NCBI RefSeq assembly: GCF_024628725.1
Contig: NZ_CP102409.1
Location: 2,637,001-2,701,000, forward strand
Direction: 5' to 3'
Origin: Ruegeria sp. YS9
GTDB lineage: Bacteria > Pseudomonadota > Alphaproteobacteria > Rhodobacterales > Rhodobacteraceae
DNA length: 64,000 bases
Numbering within the stretch: position 1 is the stretch's first letter; every line of letters starts with the position of its first letter. Made by a program: the position numbers and the translations under genes. The notes under the pieces are model-generated. The model worked only from the letters and a program-made list of their open reading frames with translations, did not search any database and had not been told where the DNA came from. Below, piece after piece: positions 15,791 through 23,762 of the stretch.

Positions 15791-18241
15791 TCAGGCGCGC
15801 AGCCGCTCATTTGCGGGGTCCCACAGCGGCTGATCCTGCTGCACCACGGCGCGGCACTTCTGGCCGTAGATTTCCACCTCGAGCTCGGTACCGGGGTTTG
15901 CATGTTCTGACTTGATCATGCCCAGCGCGATGGATTTGCCGACGCGGTAACCCCATGCGCCCGAAGTGGTCTCGCCCACGATCTGATCACCCTGCCAGAT
16001 GCACGACATGTAAGGCGCATCGCAATCACCTGCGTCGACAGTCAGGGTGACGAACGACTTTTTCACGCCCTGCTGCTTTTCGTTCAGGATTGCAGCCTTT
16101 CCGGGGAAGCCCTGTGGCTTGTCCAGTTTGACAAACCGCTCCAAGCCCGCTTCCAGCAGCGAGTAGTCGGTGCTCAGATCTCCCTTCCACGCGCGATAGC
16201 CCTTTTCGATGCGCAGAGAATTCAGCGCATACATGCCGAACGGCTTGGCCCCGGCGGCGAGGATCGCGTCATAGATCGCGGGCATGTGCTCGTTCAGCGC
16301 GTGCACCTCCCAGCCCAGTTCACCGGCGAAGGACACGCGGATCAGGTGCGCGGGTTGCCCGGCCACGGTGGCGGCCTGATGGGTCAGCCAGCCCAACGAA
16401 AGGTCGGCATCGGTCAGACCCGACAGGATCTCGCGCGATTTCGGTCCGGTCACGATCAGCGTGTCGCGGGTGGTGGTCACGTCCTCGACGGTGACGCCCG
16501 CGGGCATCGCGTTCATCAGGATGTCGCGGTCGTGCCATTGCGCTGTGGCGGCGGTGATCATCACGAAATCATCCTCGCCCAGGCGCATGCAGGACATCTC
16601 GGTCAGGATGCGGCCACGGTCGTCGGCGATGTAGACCAGGTTGATCCGCCCCACCTTGGGCAGGCCACCGGTGACCAGCCCGCGCAGCGCCTCGGCCGCG
16701 CCTTCGCCCTTGACGATGAAGCGCGAGAAACCCGGCAGGTCGAGCACGCCGCAATGGTCGCGCACGGCCTCGCATTCTTCCTTGATCCGCTGCTCCCACG
16801 GGCCGGACCGGCCCCAGGTGTGGGTGCCTTCCTCGGAGGTATCGTCGCCCGGCTGCGCGAACCAGTTGGCGCGCTCCCAGCCGTTGTAGACGCCCATGAC
16901 GCCGCCCAGTTCCTTGACCTTGGCATGCACCGGCGACAGTTTCTTGTCGCGCGCGGCGGGCCATTCATGATGCGGGAAGTGCATGGCGTATTCGTTGCCG
17001 TAGACCTCCATGCCCTTTTGATTGCAGTAATCCTGATCGGTGTAGTCGGTATAGCGGCGGGGATCGACGGCCCACATGTCCCGTTCGGTGGCGCCATCCA
17101 CGATCCATTCGGCCAGCACCTTGCCCGCGCCGCCGCCCTGGGCGATACCGAAGGTGAAGGTATGCGCCTCGAAGGCGTTCTTGACGCCGGGCATCGGGCC
17201 GATCAGCGGCAGGCCGTCGGGCGCATAGGGGATCGGCCCGTTGATCACGCGGCCCACGCCCGAGGTCGCCATCAGCGGCACCCGCTCCATCGCGTCGGTG
17301 ACGATATCCTCGATGCGGTCCAGATCATCGTTCCAAAGCTGGAAGCTGAAATCCTCGGGCATCGGGTCATCCTCGGTCATCCAATGGCCCTTGCAGTTGG
17401 GCTCGTAGGGGCCGAGATTGAAGCCGTTCTTTTCCTGCCGCAGGTAGTACGAGACGTCTACATCGCGCAGCAGCGGCAGCTTCCTGCCGCCGTTCTTCTT
17501 GGACCATTCTTCAACTTCCGGCACTTCGTCGGTCAGCAGATACTGGTGGCTCATGACCATTGCGGGCACGGTGCGGCCGCCATAGGGTTTGAACCACTCG
17601 CCGACGCGTTGCGCATAGTATCCGGCAGCGTTGACGACATAGTCGCAGTCGATGTCACCCTTCTCGGTATGCACGGTCCAGGTGCCGTCGTCATGCTGGG
17701 TGACGCCGGTGGCGGGGCAGAACCGGATGATCTTCTGGCCCATGTCGCGCGCGCCCTTGGCCAGCGCCTGGGTCAGCTGCGCGGGGTCGATATCGCCATC
17801 GGTCGGGTCATACAGGACACCCTCAAGATCATGAGTTTCCAGGAACGGGTAGCGTTCCTTGGCCTGCTCCGGCGTCCACATTTCCATCGGGATTCCCTGA
17901 TAGCGGCCCATCGACATGGCCCGCTGGAACTCCTGCATCCGCTCTTTGCTGTGCGCCAGACGGATCGACCCCGAAACATGGTAGTTCATCGGATAGTCGA
18001 CCTCTTCACCCAGACGCGAATACAGCTCGGTCGAGTACCGCTGCATGTTCATGATCGCCCACGAGGTCGAGAAGGTCGGCACGTTGCCCGCCGCGTGCCA
18101 GGTCGAACCTGCGGTCAGTTCATTCTTTTCCAGCAGAACGCAGTCGGTCCAGCCTTTCTTGGCCAGATGATACAGCGAGGAAGCCCCCACCACACCGCCA
18201 CCGATAATGACCACGCGGGCTTTTGTCGGAAAATCACTCAT
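15791..18241 (-). CDS. FAD-dependent dimethylglycine/sarcosine dehydrogenase-like protein (DAO + GcvT), paralogue 2
   Basis: An 816-residue paralogue of the gene at 9803 with the same order: FAD loop VIIGGGVVGASSLYHL, covalent-FAD-type STWHAAGN with His49, FAO_M segment GWERANWFA, then GcvT (VSFAGELGWEVHALNEHMP, NSLRIEKGYRAWKGDLS, SGAWGYRVGKSIALGMI). After the flavin histidine the two differ sharply (NVPTFSTSWAIMNM against LIAQLRATANMTKL), which suggests a different amine substrate. In a betaine pathway one would demethylate dimethylglycine and the other sarcosine; which is which cannot be told here. It lies 15 nt from both neighbours. Confidence 0.85.
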   Translation of the reverse strand: MSDFPTKARVVIIGGGVVGASSLYHLAKKGWTDCVLLEKNELTAGSTWHAAGNVPTFSTSWAIMNMQRYSTELYSRLGEEVDYPMNYHVSGSIRLAHSKERMQEFQRAMSMGRYQGIPMEMWTPEQAKERYPFLETHDLEGVLYDPTDGDIDPAQLTQALAKGARDMGQKIIRFCPATGVTQHDDGTWTVHTEKGDIDCDYVVNAAGYYAQRVGEWFKPYGGRTVPAMVMSHQYLLTDEVPEVEEWSKKNGGRKLPLLRDVDVSYYLRQEKNGFNLGPYEPNCKGHWMTEDDPMPEDFSFQLWNDDLDRIEDIVTDAMERVPLMATSGVGRVINGPIPYAPDGLPLIGPMPGVKNAFEAHTFTFGIAQGGGAGKVLAEWIVDGATERDMWAVDPRRYTDYTDQDYCNQKGMEVYGNEYAMHFPHHEWPAARDKKLSPVHAKVKELGGVMGVYNGWERANWFAQPGDDTSEEGTHTWGRSGPWEQRIKEECEAVRDHCGVLDLPGFSRFIVKGEGAAEALRGLVTGGLPKVGRINLVYIADDRGRILTEMSCMRLGEDDFVMITAATAQWHDRDILMNAMPAGVTVEDVTTTRDTLIVTGPKSREILSGLTDADLSLGWLTHQAATVAGQPAHLIRVSFAGELGWEVHALNEHMPAIYDAILAAGAKPFGMYALNSLRIEKGYRAWKGDLSTDYSLLEAGLERFVKLDKPQGFPGKAAILNEKQQGVKKSFVTLTVDAGDCDAPYMSCIWQGDQIVGETTSGAWGYRVGKSIALGMIKSEHANPGTELEVEIYGQKCRAVVQQDQPLWDPANERLRA

Positions 18242-18256
18242 GTGTCTTGGTCCCTG

Positions 18257-18637
18257 TTACTGTGCCCGTTGGGGCAGATCGTCCGTGATGTCGTAATAAT
18301 CGCCCTTGTCAGCCACAAAGATGTGCTTCGAGAGCTTTAGGCCCGTGGGGGCATCGAATGCGCCCATGGAAATCGAAATCGTGTCCTCTTGGTTATGTTG
18401 CCAGAAGAGAAACGAGCCGCATTTGCTGCAAAACCCGCGCCGTGCGATGTCTGACGCGTGAAACCAGTTCAGCGTGTCGCGGGCCAAGAAACTCAGGTTG
18501 TCCTGATGGGTCGTGGTCGAGGCCCAGACATGGCCGGATTGCTTTCGGCACTGCCCGCAATGGCAGACCGAAGGCGGAGAAAGGTCTCCGTCGATGGTGA
18601 AAGCAACTGAACCGCAAAGGCAGGACCCGCTGTACAT
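18257..18637 (-). CDS. GFA-family zinc protein (glutathione-dependent formaldehyde-activating fold)
   Basis: A 126-residue zinc-binding protein with seven cysteines in the GFA arrangement: Cys6 and Cys8 (SCLCGS), Cys25/27/30 (CHCGQC), and Cys70/73 (FCSKCGS). The founding member, Gfa of Paracoccus, was proposed to speed addition of formaldehyde to glutathione. Many family members have no proven reaction. Its place between an N-demethylating dehydrogenase (15 nt) and a LysE exporter (4 nt) makes formaldehyde handling a reasonable but unproven role. Confidence 0.82.
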   Translation of the reverse strand: MYSGSCLCGSVAFTIDGDLSPPSVCHCGQCRKQSGHVWASTTTHQDNLSFLARDTLNWFHASDIARRGFCSKCGSFLFWQHNQEDTISISMGAFDAPTGLKLSKHIFVADKGDYYDITDDLPQRAQ

Positions 18638-18641
18638 AAGA

Positions 18642-19265
18642 CTACCCCCTTGCCGCAGGCGCGGTGCTGGTTCCCAACAACACGCCGTAGATTATGAAAC
18701 AGGCCGCCATCACCCGGCGCACCCAGATATTGAACACCGCGCCCAGCGCCGCCTTGCCCATCAAGGCGCCCAACACGGTGAAACCGGTATAGCTGAGCGT
18801 GGTGATGATCAGCGCGGTTGGCATGATCACGACCATCTGCTGCCAGATTGGAACCTCGGGCTGAACGAATTGCGAGAACGCCGCGAGATATCCGGCGACA
18901 CTTTTGGGGTTGATCGTGGCCACTGCCAGCGCGTGCAAATAAACGTGCCGGGCCGGGCGCTCTGAAACCGGTGCGGGCTTTGTTGCGTTCATCCACCCCC
19001 GCACGCCCAGCCAGATCAGAAAGCCCGCTCCGACCAGCTTGGCCATGAAGAAACCGGTCGGAGAAGCGGCAATCAGGGCTGTGACGCCCAGCGCGGACAG
19101 GATCAAAAACATGCTGGCCTGTGTCAGGATGGCCAATACACCCATCATCGCCTTTGGAAATGGCAGGCTCATCCCGTTCGAGATGCAGTTGACCGCGTTC
19201 GGCCCCGGAGTGGTGACGAATACCACCCAGAATAGCGCGAATATGGTCCAGGCCTCGAAGCTCAT
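18642..19265 (-). CDS. LysE/RhtB-family exporter
   Basis: A 207-residue, six-helix amino-acid or small-solute exporter. The family signature is at the N-terminus (FVTTPGPNAVNCISNGMS), followed by GFLIWLGVRGWMNA and ATINPKSVAGYLAAFSQFV. Its ATG overlaps the TGA of the upstream XRE-cupin gene (TGATG), so the two are translationally coupled. XRE-cupin/LysE pairs commonly export the ligand sensed by the regulator. Here export of an excess intermediate, such as an N-methylated amino acid, is an inference. Confidence 0.85.
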   Translation of the reverse strand: MSFEAWTIFALFWVVFVTTPGPNAVNCISNGMSLPFPKAMMGVLAILTQASMFLILSALGVTALIAASPTGFFMAKLVGAGFLIWLGVRGWMNATKPAPVSERPARHVYLHALAVATINPKSVAGYLAAFSQFVQPEVPIWQQMVVIMPTALIITTLSYTGFTVLGALMGKAALGAVFNIWVRRVMAACFIIYGVLLGTSTAPAARG

Positions 19266-19834
19266 CAGTACACCGGCGGAGCAATGACCCAGATGGCCAC
19301 GGCAGGTTCATCATAGGGGTTGGCCCATTGATAAGGTTCATGTTTGATCCGAAAGCTGTCACCAGGCCCCACCAGGAATTCACGCGCCCCGATCGTCAGG
19401 TTCAATCGACCCGAGACCATATAGCCCACTTCCTGCGTCGGGCGATTGGCTGGGGTCTGCATCCGTGAATGTGGCTCGAAAGTGGAATGCACCATTTCGA
19501 AATCATCGGTCAGATCCGGCGACAGCAACTCTTCGATCAGCCCTTCTTCGCCCGACCCCATCGGGCGACGCGACCCGGCGCGCACAACGTAGCCCTGTTC
19601 GTCTGCGGGGGCAGCGGAATGCGCAAACAGCATCGACATGGGCACGCCGAGGCATTCGGCAATCTGGCGCAGGTCCGAGATTGAAGGCTCGGACAAATCG
19701 CGCTCAACCTGGCTCAACCAACCGACAGAGCGATCCAGCCGAGTTGCAATCTCGGTCAGGGTCAACCCTCGGGCCTTGCGCAAGGCCCTCAGGTCAGCAC
19801 CAAGGGTCGCGCTTTGGGGGGCTTGGCTGTTCAC
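19265..19834 (-). CDS. XRE-family regulator with C-terminal cupin sensor
   Basis: A 189-residue repressor-type regulator. The HTH is at residues ~10-65 (LRALRKARGLTLTEIATRLD, WLSQVERDLSEPSISDLRQI) and a cupin_2 sensor forms the C-terminus (RPTQEVGYMVSGRLNLTIG, GDSFRIKHEPYQWANP). I set the start at GTG 19834 with CGGAGC upstream. This gives the usual family length, and longer readings run into the operator boxes at 19852-19915. It is the first gene of the nine-gene operon and overlaps lysE. Autoregulation is likely given the duplicated inverted repeat directly upstream. Confidence 0.82.
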   Translation of the reverse strand: MNSQAPQSATLGADLRALRKARGLTLTEIATRLDRSVGWLSQVERDLSEPSISDLRQIAECLGVPMSMLFAHSAAPADEQGYVVRAGSRRPMGSGEEGLIEELLSPDLTDDFEMVHSTFEPHSRMQTPANRPTQEVGYMVSGRLNLTIGAREFLVGPGDSFRIKHEPYQWANPYDEPAVAIWVIAPPVY

Positions 19835-19851
19835 AGGCCGCTCCGAATCTC

Positions 19852-19915
19852 GTGAAATTCTTCCTTCGTTTTTCACGATGAAGCAAGACGGTGAAATTTC
19901 CAAGCGTTTTTTCAC
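19852..19915. promoter_or_regulatory. Duplicated inverted repeat, candidate XRE-cupin operator
   Basis: Two copies of GTGAAA-N13-TTTCAC occur in tandem: 19852-19857 with 19871-19876, and 19891-19896 with 19910-19915. Both have exactly 13 bp between arms, and the centres are 39 bp apart. They lie 18 to 81 bp upstream of the GTG start of the XRE-cupin gene. Arm identity, equal spacing and position support a dimer-binding operator used twice. Confidence 0.7.
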
Positions 19916-20168
19916 GCCCGGTTTCAATGGGGCGTTGGTCATCACTTCGTACCGACAACAGAATTGAGGACCAGAAGGCACGGAGGCCCTTGAAACACCA
20001 GAAAAACCGCAGGGACGCAGCAGCCGGATTTCAGTGTTTGCCGTACAAGGGCTTCATTTCAAAAAGACAGCACATATCGTTCCCCCGTCGCGCTGCGGCG
20101 ACATGGGAAATCCTAAGCAACAGAGACAGATCTTGAATGAGCGTGAACCGTGCAAAGCCCGCCCGGGA
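19916..20168. other. Non-coding stretch upstream of the XRE-cupin operon
   Basis: With the operator this makes 334 bp without a gene between the operon head and the 3' end of the glycosyltransferase-like gene. I see no credible ORF. A small hairpin (GTCGC / GCGAC around 20088-20103) could end the minus-strand transcript coming from 20169. The operon promoter should lie in or close to 19852-19980, but I could not pick convincing -35/-10 boxes. Confidence 0.4.
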
Positions 20169-20918
20169 TTAGAATTGAAGGCCGGCAAAAACCTTCACTT
20201 CATCCAACACATGTTGAGGCCAACGACGGGTGAAACTGTCGGCGATCGTTTCACGCTTTTCCGGCTCCAGCCCGGCAAGCAAGCTGGGAAAGCGGCGGCG
20301 ATTTCTGGGCAGCGTCCACATTTCGATGCCGTTTTCGAAACAGTAACGGGCAAAACGCACGTCGACGAACTTCTCGCTGCCTTCCATGTATTCCAGTGTC
20401 GGGAACAGCGACCCGGACACCATAACGGTTCCGGTTCCCAGTTGGTGCACCCTGGTCGAGTAGGTCAGCCGTTGGTTCATACGCAACAACGTGCGCTGCC
20501 GTATCGACCTGGGCGTCGGGTTTGTGAACGTCGTGGCATGATAGCCGAAGACACGCTTTTCCAGCCCGACGCCCCGCGCCCGGCGTATGGTCTGACGGAC
20601 ATAGTTGTCCGCATATTCAATATCATCGTCGACCAGAAAAACGGTATCTGCCGGATCCGGCTGGAAGATGAACTTGCCGACATCCTTGTAATCCCGGTCG
20701 GGGATCACGGCGGTGACGTTGTCGAACTCTCCCAGAAAATCGGGAACTTCCTGATATTCGTTCAGGCAGATGAAAACTCTGTCGACCTGATGCGCGATGC
20801 TTGCCACCGAATGGGGCAATACGCCGATGCGATCCGGGAATGTCGCCATATGGGCGCGTCTGATCCCTTTTGGAGGCGCTTCATCCGCGACCGTCGGATT
20901 GATGTCAGACTCTTGCAT
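20169..20918 (-). CDS. Glycosyltransferase-like protein (GT-A, DXD-type)
   Basis: A 249-residue protein that resembles small family-2-like glycosyltransferases. The N-terminal pattern RRAHMATFPDRIGVLPHSVA, then VDRVFICLNEYQEVPDFL, is the nucleotide-sugar-binding start. FLVDDDIEY gives the DXD metal site, and a late MWTLPRNRRRFPSLL follows. No membrane segment is seen. The acceptor is unknown. I use the ATG at 20918; the frame is open to a TTG at 20936. It stands alone on the minus strand with 141 bp to the upstream gene, and no other polysaccharide gene is nearby. Confidence 0.65.
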   Translation of the reverse strand: MQESDINPTVADEAPPKGIRRAHMATFPDRIGVLPHSVASIAHQVDRVFICLNEYQEVPDFLGEFDNVTAVIPDRDYKDVGKFIFQPDPADTVFLVDDDIEYADNYVRQTIRRARGVGLEKRVFGYHATTFTNPTPRSIRQRTLLRMNQRLTYSTRVHQLGTGTVMVSGSLFPTLEYMEGSEKFVDVRFARYCFENGIEMWTLPRNRRRFPSLLAGLEPEKRETIADSFTRRWPQHVLDEVKVFAGLQF

Positions 20919-21059
20919 CCGTGAGAAACACCCCAAAACGAAACTTCGCTATGGATTTTGATAGGAGATCGCTTCAAAGCCTGCAAGACGAAGTCAGCCG
21001 GGCCGTTCAATCGCCCGGAAATCCCTTGGGTTGATGCACATCCGCAACGACCGCAGCGG

Positions 21060-21515
21060 TCAGAGCCCGGCAAACACGGCGGTCAGAATGTCTTCCAGAT
21101 TTTGCGCATCCTGTTGCGTGAAAGCATCCGGCTGGTCGCTGTCAATGTCAAAAACGGCGATAACTTTTCCCGACGAATCCCGCACGGGCAGAACCAGTTC
21201 GGACCGCGTTGAGCTGGCGCAGGCGATGTGACCCGGAAACGCATCGACATCCGGCACCAGTTGCGTTTCGCCCGTTCTTGCGGCGGCACCGCAGACGCCC
21301 CGTTCGAACGGGATGACCAAACAACCATGCCCACCCTGATAGGGCCCGATCTTCAGAACGCCCGGTTTGGTGACACGATAAAACCCGGTCCAGTCAAAAC
21401 GATCGTCGGAATGGTGAACCTCGCAGGCGACAGTGGCCATGAGAGCAACCTGGTCCGTTTCGCCTTCGGTCAGGGCCGCGATGGTTTTGGCAAGTGTCTC
21501 ATAATCGGCAGTCAT
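21060..21515 (-). CDS. msrC: Free methionine-R-sulfoxide reductase (GAF domain)
   Basis: A 151-residue GAF-domain enzyme that reduces free L-methionine-(R)-sulfoxide using a thioredoxin-linked disulfide relay. All three cysteines of the family are present: Cys65 (GGHGCLVIPF), Cys75 (ERGVCGAAA) and Cys99 (PGHIACAS), with the context ARTGETQLVPDVDAFPGHIA typical of E. coli MsrC (YebR). ELVLPVRDSSGKVIAVFDID closes the GAF fold. ATG 21515 is chosen because the longer frame runs through the repeat element at 21540 into the thiolase gene. The gene is cytoplasmic and monocistronic. Confidence 0.9.
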   Translation of the reverse strand: MTADYETLAKTIAALTEGETDQVALMATVACEVHHSDDRFDWTGFYRVTKPGVLKIGPYQGGHGCLVIPFERGVCGAAARTGETQLVPDVDAFPGHIACASSTRSELVLPVRDSSGKVIAVFDIDSDQPDAFTQQDAQNLEDILTAVFAGL

Positions 21516-21539
21516 TGATTGCAACCCCTTCGGATGGTC

Positions 21540-21584
21540 GGGGGCACGGCCCCCGACCCCCGGAGTATTTGGAAAAAGATGAAG
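21540..21584 (+). repeat. Dispersed repeat element, copy C
   Basis: A hairpin of G-run and C-run (21540-21545 with 21549-21554), then CCGGAGTATTT (21560-21570) and AAAGATGAAG ending at 21584. This is the same layout as the two copies near 9.7 kb. It occupies most of the 71-bp gap between the thiolase stop and msrC start; the GATGAAG end lies 2 bp from the thiolase stop codon. Confidence 0.6.
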
Positions 21585-21586
21585 GG

Positions 21587-22759
21587 TCAAACGCGTTCGA
21601 TGGCAATGGCCGTGCCTTCCCCCCCGCCAATGCAGATCGCCGCGACGCCCCGTTTGAGGTTACGTTTTTCCAGCGCATTCAACAACGTAACGATGATGCG
21701 GGCACCAGAGGCACCGATGGGATGGCCCAGGGCGCAGGCGCCGCCATTCACATTCACCTTGTCTCGCGGCAAGCCCATTTCGTGCATGAAAGCCATCGGC
21801 ACAACCGCGAAGGCCTCGTTCACTTCCCACAGGTCGACGTCATCCTTGCTCCAGCCAATGCGCGACAAGAGCTTCTGCGCCGCCGGGACCGGAGCCGTCG
21901 TGAAAAGGCCGGGGGCCTGAGCATGGCTCGCATGACCCAAAATCCGGGCCCGAACCGTCATACCCTGCGCTTCGGCGGCTTCTGCCGAGGCAAGAACCAG
22001 CGCCGCCGCGCCATCCGAAATCGAAGACGAATTGGCCGCCGTCACCGTACCGTCCTTGCGAAACGCAGGTTTCAGCGTCGGGATCTTCTCGGGGCGGGCG
22101 GATTTTGGCTGCTCATCTGTCTCCAGCAGAATTTCACCCTTGCGCGTCCGGACCGTAACCGGCGCGATTTCCTGATCGAATGCACCACTTTCCTGCGCAG
22201 ACAGCGCGTTGGACAAAGATTGCAGCGCGTATTCATCCTGTGCTTCACGGGTGAACTGGTACGCCTCGGCACAATCTTCGGCGAAGGTGCCCATCAGACG
22301 GCCCTTGTCATAGGCATCTTCAAGGCCGTCGAGGAACATATGATCAACCACCTGGCCGTGGCCAATGCGGGCACCGCCGCGCATCTTGGGCAGCAGATAC
22401 GGCGCGTTGGTCATGCTTTCCATGCCGCCCGCAACCATCGTATCTGCGTGACCCAAGGCAATTTGGTCAAAGGACATCATTGCGGCCTTCATCCCCGAAC
22501 CACACATTTTGTTCAGCGTGGTGGCGGGAACCTCTTCGCCCAATCCTGCCGCGAATCCGGCCTGCCGCGCAGGTGCCTGACCCTGCCCGGCCGGCAAAAC
22601 GCAACCCATCAGCACTTCGTCGACTGTCTGTACCCCTGCCTGTTGCAAAGCCGCGCGGATCGCTTCGCCCCCGAGGTCAGCCGCAGCAACACCGTCAAAC
22701 ATGCCCTGAAACCCGCCCATCGGTGTACGGGCAGCCCCTGCTATAACAACGTCTCTCAT
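21587..22759 (-). CDS. Acetyl-CoA C-acetyltransferase (thiolase)
   Basis: A 390-residue biosynthetic-type thiolase that condenses two acetyl-CoA to acetoacetyl-CoA, or reverses it. This is the first step of polyhydroxybutyrate or ketone-body metabolism. The acyl-carrying Cys86 is in LNKMCGSGMKAAMM, and GGMESMTNAPYLL follows. The His346 region reads NGGACALGHPIGASGARI and the general-base Cys376 is in AICIGGGEGTA. Length and motifs fit AtoB/PhaA. No phaB or phaC is adjacent, so the pathway is left open. The gene is divergent from the STAS gene (102 bp). Confidence 0.9.
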   Translation of the reverse strand: MRDVVIAGAARTPMGGFQGMFDGVAAADLGGEAIRAALQQAGVQTVDEVLMGCVLPAGQGQAPARQAGFAAGLGEEVPATTLNKMCGSGMKAAMMSFDQIALGHADTMVAGGMESMTNAPYLLPKMRGGARIGHGQVVDHMFLDGLEDAYDKGRLMGTFAEDCAEAYQFTREAQDEYALQSLSNALSAQESGAFDQEIAPVTVRTRKGEILLETDEQPKSARPEKIPTLKPAFRKDGTVTAANSSSISDGAAALVLASAEAAEAQGMTVRARILGHASHAQAPGLFTTAPVPAAQKLLSRIGWSKDDVDLWEVNEAFAVVPMAFMHEMGLPRDKVNVNGGACALGHPIGASGARIIVTLLNALEKRNLKRGVAAICIGGGEGTAIAIERV

Positions 22760-22861
22760 CCGGGTTTTCCTCCTGCTTTCCGGCCCTTGAATACCGAATG
22801 GTAAGAATTGCCGTCTAGCGTATTTCTACGACTCAATTTCAGTTTGGAAAGCGGCAGGATC

Positions 22862-23200
22862 ATGGGGCTGACCAGCAAGACAACCGGCGAAACTCAGATC
22901 ATCACCGTTCATGCCGACCGGATCGATGCTGCAATGGCCATTCAGTTCAAGGAAGACATGCGCGCCAATACCGAGGACAGCGCTCATCGCGTTGTTCTGG
23001 ATCTGTCCGATGTCGAGTTCATTGACTCCAGCGGTCTGGGTGCAATCGTCGCCTCAATGAAACAGCTGGGAAAGGACCGGAGGCTTGATCTGGCCGGGTT
23101 GCAGCCAGTGGTCGAAAAAGTCTTTCGCCTGACACGCATGGATACGGTTTTCAGGCTTTTTGAAACACTGGATGACGCGTTGTCAGAGACGGACGCCTGA
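22862..23200 (+). CDS. STAS-domain anti-anti-sigma factor
   Basis: A 112-residue STAS protein of the SpoIIAA/RsbV type. The phosphorylatable serine is in VEFIDSSGLGAIVASMKQLG, preceded by VVLDLSD. In partner switching the unphosphorylated form binds the anti-sigma kinase and frees its target. The start is the ATG at 22862; an earlier TTG at 22808 would add non-conserved residues. The next gene, 21 bp downstream, is the matching ATP-binding kinase-type protein. Confidence 0.88.
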   Translation: MGLTSKTTGETQIITVHADRIDAAMAIQFKEDMRANTEDSAHRVVLDLSDVEFIDSSGLGAIVASMKQLGKDRRLDLAGLQPVVEKVFRLTRMDTVFRLFETLDDALSETDA

Positions 23201-23221
23201 CGGCAGCAGGGGATAGATGGC

Positions 23222-23671
23222 GTGGAGCCGATTGAAAACAAGACCTGTCTGGAATTGACCTTCCCTGCGACGGAATCAGAGGCCAGTGTGGGCATTGCAA
23301 AGCTCAGCGTCGGTCTGGCGGAACGGGGGTTGCCCCCCCATAAAGCCGATGATGTGAAGATTGCATTGGCTGAAGCCATCAACAACGTCGTGGAACACGC
23401 TTACAATGGCATCGCCGCGGCCAAGGTTCAGGTCACCTGTCGGCTGGACAGGGATCTTCTGGACATCTTGATCTCGGATACGGGGCGCCCGCTGCCTGGA
23501 TACCGGCTTCCGGATGGCACCCCTGCTCCAATTGGAACGGATCTACAGGACCTCCCCGAAGGCGGGTTCGGCTGGTTCCTGATTCATCGCCTCACCAGTG
23601 ATATCCGGTACGAGCGGCGCGGTGGATGCAACCGTCTGTCCCTGCGGTTTGACTTTGAACCCAACGGGTGA
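23222..23671 (+). CDS. RsbW/SpoIIAB-type ATP-binding regulator
   Basis: A 149-residue HATPase_c_2 protein. The N box KIALAEAINNVVEHAY binds ATP-Mg, and later ILISDTGRPLP and PEGGFGWFLIHRLTSDI form the G1/G2 boxes. These serine kinases phosphorylate the STAS partner and hold back a sigma factor or another output. The start is GTG with a moderate AGGGGAT upstream. No sigma factor or PP2C phosphatase is present in the window, so the output must be encoded elsewhere. Confidence 0.88.
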   Translation: MEPIENKTCLELTFPATESEASVGIAKLSVGLAERGLPPHKADDVKIALAEAINNVVEHAYNGIAAAKVQVTCRLDRDLLDILISDTGRPLPGYRLPDGTPAPIGTDLQDLPEGGFGWFLIHRLTSDIRYERRGGCNRLSLRFDFEPNG

Positions 23672-23762
23672 TCGACCGCAATTGGTCACAATAAGGTCAT
23701 TTTCGAAACATTGTCGCGCCGCAAACAACCGCCATACAGTGACTCGTAGCTCAGATAGCTTC

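Noticed and set aside
9803..18241. GcvT-type genes considered as DMSP demethylase DmdA
   Set aside because: DmdA is a GcvT-only protein of about 365 residues. These are over 800 residues with a full FAD domain and flavin-linking His.
16286..18340. 684-residue open frame on the plus strand
   Set aside because: Antisense shadow of the second dehydrogenase gene; its codon pattern mirrors the real gene.
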